In this document: positions 7,694 to 10,339 of the stretch, one piece after another
Layout of the letters: every line of letters starts with the position of its first letter
Position numbering within the stretch: position 1 is the stretch's first letter
DNA from: an uncultured Eggerthellaceae bacterium
GTDB lineage: Bacteria; Actinomycetota; Coriobacteriia; Coriobacteriales; Eggerthellaceae
DNA length: 10,339 nt
Direction: 5' to 3'
NCBI GenBank assembly: GCA_934631995.1
Contig: CAKTYF010000069.1
Coordinates: 1-10,339, forward strand
Made by a program: the position numbers and the translations under genes
The notes under the pieces: model-generated
Database searches by the model: none
What the model saw: only the letters and a program-made list of their open reading frames with translations
Told to the model about the DNA's origin: nothing

Positions 7694-7944
7694 CTTTGCT
7701 TCGCGCCTGTATCTGCATTCGCACAGCCGGGTAACAATGCCAGTGCCGTGTCAGCTGCTGCGAAAGGTTCTGCTCCCGCAATTGAAGGGTCTGGTGCCGT
7801 CCTTCTTGACGTCCCTGCATGTTTGTTCCATCTATCCGGCCGTTTTCGCGCCTATTTTCTGACAAGATGGTCTGCTGCTCAGTGATTTCCGGCCCGGAAC
7901 TGGGTCGTGAGGGCGACGGCTGGCACCAACGACTCTGCAGGGCT

Positions 7945-8077
7945 GCCCGGCGGCAAGAGCTCGCCTCACGACTCCGCTTGTGTTGCGGAACGGGGGACGG
8001 AGGTTTGTTCCAATTCGCCCAGCTTGCTATTCTTTTCTTTCCGCAAGGAGACTTCGGTTCGACCCTTGCCGCCAGGC
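7945..8077. repeat. Palindromic interspersed element, copy 1
   Basis: This is an imperfect palindrome of about 130 bp. GGCGGCAAG (7949-7957) pairs perfectly with CTTGCCGCC (8065-8073), and TTGCGGAA (7983-7990) with TTCCGCAA (8039-8046); partial pairing links these blocks. Two blocks recur in copy 2: 7951-7980 (28 of 30 identical to 8417-8446) and 8053-8080 (26 of 28 identical to 8499-8526). A further shared block, GACAAGATGG, lies upstream at 7861. Stem ends are conserved while the interior has diverged, as expected for a mobile or structured repeat. Confidence 0.75.
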
Positions 8078-8084
8078 GCCCTTA

Positions 8085-8118
8085 GGGATCGTGCGTCGGG
8101 GGTTTCGCGTCCTTTTTT
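8085..8118 (+). terminator. Weak terminator candidate
   Basis: GGAT (8086-8089) pairs with GTCC (8109-8112) and the stem continues for about three pairs past a bulge, followed by six T (8113-8118). The stem is short and imperfect. It could end transcription from the kinase-like gene, about 400 bp downstream of its stop codon. Confidence 0.3.
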
Positions 8119-8149
8119 GATTCCTCGACGGCATGTTGTCATTTTTTCC

Positions 8150-8330
8150 GTGCAAATGCGCGCAAATCGACGGTACGGGGCAGGTGCGGAAGAGGTTAGC
8201 GCGTTGGAGACCGCCAGAGGATTCTTGCGACCTGGGCTTTTGCTAGACGCAATTGGGCTGAAGGGTCTATAACTGCCTTGTTTGCATCTTCGACCTGCCC
8301 CGTATCGTTGATCTAGGCGTTTTCGTGCGC
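8150..8330. repeat. Long imperfect inverted repeat between the two palindromic elements
   Basis: Arms of about 44 bp (8150-8193 and 8287-8330) are imperfect reverse complements around a 93-bp centre. The core TACGGGGCAGGT (8174-8185) matches ACCTGCCCCGTA (8293-8304) perfectly. It differs in sequence from the palindromes on either side. The right arm ends just before a second GACAAGATGG (8338-8347). Confidence 0.65.
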
Positions 8331-8401
8331 GATTTCCGACAAGATGGCTGGCGGCTTGGCGAATCGGGGAAGCTGGGAGGGGGCGGTCGGCGCGAACGGT
8401 T

Positions 8402-8532
8402 CTACGAGGAGTCTGACGGCAAGTGCTCGCCTCGCGACTCCGCTTGGATAATGCTTCTTCGGGCTTGCGGCTCGCTCAACTTATCCAAAGCGTCGCAGTT
8501 CGGCTCGACCCTTGCCACCAGGCGCCTCGTAG
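8402..8532. repeat. Palindromic interspersed element, copy 2
   Basis: This is a better preserved palindrome of 131 bp. CTACGAGG (8402-8409) pairs with CCTCGTAG (8525-8532), GGCAAG (8418-8423) with CTTGCC (8511-8516), and TTGGATAA (8444-8451) with TTATCCAA (8481-8488). The terminal loop, 8452-8480, is 29 bases. It shares its two conserved blocks with copy 1 at nearly the same order and spacing. The nested pairing suggests a hairpin-forming repeat or a non-autonomous mobile element; no target duplication is obvious. Confidence 0.75.
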
Positions 8533-8719
8533 GGTTCATTTGGTCTGGCCGGTCCGCACAAGGCGGTAAAGCTCGCTGCCTCTTCGCTTGGCTCATCTCT
8601 TGTTTGGGGGTCATTGGTGCGCTGCGGTGGTGCTGGGGCTCGCGCATGAATTGTTGACAAAAGGTGGGGTAATTTGTCAGCAAGATAGGACATGCGGCTC
8701 AAGATCGGGGGCCTAGGTT

Positions 8720-8731
8720 GGACACGTGTCC
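8720..8731. promoter_or_regulatory. 12-bp palindrome, possible operator of the BspA-like gene
   Basis: GGACACGTGTCC is a perfect palindrome about 90 bp before the start codon. Related half-sites AGGACA occur at 8687-8692 and 8756-8761 in direct orientation, roughly 35 bp on either side. This spacing is compatible with a dimeric regulator binding several sites, but no regulator gene is adjacent. Confidence 0.35.
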
Positions 8732-8772
8732 CAATCTTTCTGCTGCACCCGAAGTAGGACAGCGTCGGCCTG

Positions 8773-8778
8773 TATACT
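8773..8778 (+). promoter_or_regulatory. Candidate -10 box of the BspA-like gene
   Basis: TATACT lies 42 bp upstream of ATG 8821. No recognisable -35 lies at 16-18 bp spacing, so the promoter may depend on an activator. Evidence is limited to the hexamer and its position. Confidence 0.3.
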
Positions 8779-8809
8779 GCATGGTGTGGTATCAGAGACG
8801 TTTCCTGAA

Positions 8810-8814
8810 AGAGG
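8810..8814 (+). promoter_or_regulatory. Ribosome binding site of the BspA-like gene
   Basis: AGAGG, preceded by AA, lies six bases before ATG 8821. This strong site plus the signal peptide behind it fix the start of the secreted protein and show that the real gene begins upstream of the C-run. Confidence 0.8.
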
Positions 8815-8820
8815 TGGCCT

Positions 8821-10339
8821 ATGAAAAGACAAGCTCCTGTTTTGCGAAGAACCGCGAACGTCCTTCTATCGGCCGTGCTTGCGCTGGGGCTTTCCCCGGT
8901 TGCGGCGTTTGCGCAGGTCGCCGATGCGCCCGGCGCGGCAGCCGATGCAGCACCAACCCTGACCCCCCCCCGTTTCCTCTGAGCTGGTAGCGCCGCAATC
9001 GGCCCTCGCGCCCGCCGCCGCGCAGGCTGCATCCGGGCAAGCCGCCGCGCAGGCTGTATCCGAGCGAGTTGCCGCGCAAGCCGCCGCGTTCGCTGCCGAA
9101 CCCGCAGCACCTGCCGTTGCAGCTCCCACCGATGCCGCAGCGCTCACTCCCGGCTGGACGCAGGCGGGCACGTGCGAGTGGATGATCGACGCCGCCGGCA
9201 AGCTCACCGTCCGCCCTTTGGGCAACGGAACGTCGGGTAACTTGGGTGCGAATCCTGCAGGTAATACCCAGTCCGCGCCTTGGCGCGAACAGAGAGATTC
9301 GATAACGTCCGTGGTTATTGAGCCGGGCGTATCAACCACTTGGGCGAATTACATGTTCTATTACTGCACGAACCTTGTCACCGCCGATCTTTCCGGGTTG
9401 GACGCTTCGAACGCAACGAATTTCATCAGCATGTTCGATGGCTGCCAAAAACTGGAGACAATCGATTTGGGCGGTCTTCAAACCTCCAAAGCGACTTACA
9501 TGTCCTTCATGTTCAAGCATTGCTGGGCGCTTAAGGAACTCGATTTGTCGAGTTTCGACACCACGAACGTGATCTATATGAGTGAAATGTTCTATAGCTG
9601 CAAGTCTATCAAGTCGCTCGATCTGACGTCCTTCGATACTAAAAAAGTTCAGCTCATGCAGGGCTTTTTCCAGGGATGCGAGTCGCTCGAGTCGGTTGAT
9701 TTATCGACGTTCACCATTACTCGCTCTACGAGCACGGCTCACTTTTTCCGCGATTGCCCAAGTCTTGAACGTCTTGTGCTTGCGGCAGGAATCGATCTGG
9801 TTGGCTGCGTGATGTACGAGCATGCCTGGATCGACACAGCGGGCAACGCGTACGCGGATTCGAATGAGATGTTCGTGGCAAATGCGGCGCGTCCTTCGGG
9901 TGTTGAGACGTTTGTTTATCCGCAGACAACGGAAGGCTGGACCCTGTCCGGCTCGTGCGAATGGATGATTGATGGCACGAAGACACTTATCTTCAGGCCG
10001 GTGCCCGGCGTGCCTCGCGGCACGTTGGAAGCGTGGTCGTGGAAGGAGACGTGTCCTTGGGATTACGGTGCCAGCTGGGTCACCTCTGTGCGAATTGAGC
10101 CCGGTGTGTCTACTGTCACCTGCGATTATATGTTTTGGAAGTTCCGGAAGCTCGCTTCTGTGGACCTTTCAGGACTTGATACCTCCCGGGTAACGAGTGC
10201 GTACCGGATGTTCTTCAACTGCAAATCGCTTGAGACGGTCGATTTTTCCCCTCTGGACACCTCAGGCGTTACAAATATGAGGGAGATGTTCGCGGGATGC
10301 GCGTCGCTGCTGGCGGTCGATCTTTCGGGCTTCGACTTC
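8821..10339 (+). CDS. BspA-like leucine-rich surface protein, frameshifted at a C9 run and cut by the window end
   Basis: The start codon opens a signal peptide: MKRQAPVLRR, a hydrophobic stretch (about 12-24) and a likely cleavage after AFA (29-31). After TLTPP the frame meets nine C and stops at TGA 8980-8982, giving only 53 residues. From 8972 the +1 frame runs 456 codons without a stop to the window end. It encodes an Ala-rich linker, a GWTQAGTCEWMID header (from 9152), six 26-residue repeats of the form MF..C..L..LDLS..DT..V, then a second header, GWTLSGSCEWMID (from 9935), and further repeats. This is the DUF285/BspA-type leucine-rich family of secreted, often adhesive, surface proteins. 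One C fewer or two more would restore the frame. The anchor should lie beyond the window. I infer phase variation with this copy OFF; a homopolymer sequencing error, ribosomal +1 slippage on CCC-C, or a pseudogene are alternatives. Confidence 0.8.
8963..8971 (+). repeat. C9 homopolymer, candidate phase-variation switch
   Basis: Nine consecutive C lie about codon 48 of the BspA-like gene, just after the signal peptide. With nine C the frame stops at 8980-8982; with ten it would stop at TAG 8988-8990; with eight or eleven it enters the long repeat-encoding frame. One length class in three is therefore ON. Confidence 0.8.
9014..9094 (+). repeat. Three tandem 27-bp units in the Ala-rich linker
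   Basis: Units start at 9014, 9041 and 9068. The first two differ at only a few bases; the third is more diverged. They encode AAAQAASGQ, AAAQAVSER and VAAQAAAFA. Because 27 is a multiple of three, gain or loss of units changes linker length without shifting the frame. Confidence 0.7.
9353..9820 (+). repeat. Six 26-residue leucine-rich (DUF285-type) repeats, module 1
   Basis: Repeat units begin with MF or FF at 9353, 9431, 9509, 9587, 9665 and 9743, an exact 78-bp period. The pattern is MF..C..L..LDLS.FDT..V..M with a conserved Cys at position 5. DNA identity between units is modest, so selection acts on the protein pattern. Confidence 0.85.
10130..10339 (+). repeat. DUF285-type repeats, module 2 (continues beyond the window)
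   Basis: Units start at 10130, 10208 and 10286, again exactly 78 bp apart. The first unit has Phe where the Cys would be; the others keep it. The module follows its own header (9935) by 195 bp, against 201 bp in module 1. Confidence 0.85.

Larger units (their letters stand above)
7694..8820. other. 1.1-kb gene-free region with palindromic elements
   Basis: No credible gene is present. Open frames up to about 120 codons overlap each other, have biased Arg/Ser/Pro composition and show no domains; several arise from the repeated DNA itself. The region opens with a hairpin over the kinase stop codon (GCGCGAA 7678-7684 with TTCGCGC 7700-7706) that lacks a T-run. It then holds two copies of a palindromic repeat, a further long inverted repeat, and near its end a TGACAAA/TTTGTCA inverted pair (8655-8661 with 8673-8679). 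The last part, from about 8685, is the upstream region of the BspA-like gene. Confidence 0.65.

Noticed and set aside
7678..7706. Hairpin at the end of the kinase-like gene considered as a terminator
   Set aside because: The stem is good (GCGCGAA/TTCGCGC) but overlaps the stop codon and has no T-run.
119..8236. Shared AAGAGGT and CCTGGG words inside the two long inverted repeats (81-232 and 8150-8330)
   Set aside because: The words are short, at different spacing (34 and 41 bp), and the arms are unrelated, so common origin is not supported.
7694..8657. Plus-strand open frames of 88-172 codons after the kinase-like gene
   Set aside because: They overlap each other or the kinase, lack ribosome binding sites and domains, and similar peptides arise because the DNA itself is repeated.
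8718..8990. 90-codon frame starting upstream of the BspA-like gene
   Set aside because: It overlaps the signal-peptide frame, has no ribosome binding site, and ends at TAG just beyond the C-run; it is the third frame of the same locus.
8866..9339. 157-codon minus-strand frame
   Set aside because: It is the antisense of the Ala-rich linker, with Ala/Cys/Gly composition produced by GC-rich repeats.
1..10339. CRISPR array, tRNA, rRNA, transposase or resistance island
   Set aside because: I saw no regularly spaced short repeats with unique spacers, no tRNA or rRNA landmarks and no transposase or recombinase motifs. The APH-like gene is not evidence of aminoglycoside resistance.

Overview
The window fits a moderately GC-rich gut or oral anaerobe, most probably an actinobacterium of the class Coriobacteriia (Eggerthellaceae-like). 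The basis is codon use rich in G and C, a divergent type IIA topoisomerase pair, a CmpB-type membrane protein, and a large secreted BspA-like protein whose modules start with a GWT..G.CEWMID header. This assignment is inference; no rRNA or tRNA is present to confirm it. All five genes I support lie on the plus strand.

Bases 1-430 hold no gene but carry a perfect 25-bp inverted repeat around about 100 bp, then a plausible promoter. Next come parE-like (431-2425) and parC-like (2438-4678), 12 bp apart, which together encode a complete type IIA topoisomerase. Its motifs differ from textbook gyrase and topoisomerase IV. The pair ends at a good intrinsic terminator (4719-4755). A new unit follows: a membrane protein with a C-terminal putative ABC-transporter type IV (CmpB-like) domain (4980-6407), then an APH-fold phosphotransferase-like protein (6524-7693) whose catalytic loop reads NxExxxxH instead of HxDxxxxN and which carries a roughly 50-residue Gly/Ala-rich insertion.

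From 7694 to 8820 there is about 1.1 kb without a credible gene. It is structured: two related, diverged palindromic elements of about 130 bp (7945-8077 and 8402-8532) share near-identical blocks, and a third long inverted repeat (8150-8330) lies between them. I read this as intergenic DNA colonised by a palindromic repeat family, or as structured RNA.

The last gene (8821 to beyond the window end) is the most interesting. A ribosome binding site, start codon and clear signal peptide are followed by a run of nine C. In the reading frame of the start codon the protein stops 11 bases after the run. Removing one C, or adding two, joins the signal peptide to an uninterrupted 456-codon frame that encodes an Ala-rich linker and two modules of exact 26-residue leucine-rich (DUF285/BspA-type) repeats. 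This is the architecture of a phase-variable surface protein, shown here in the OFF state. A sequencing error in the homopolymer or a recent pseudogene are the alternatives.
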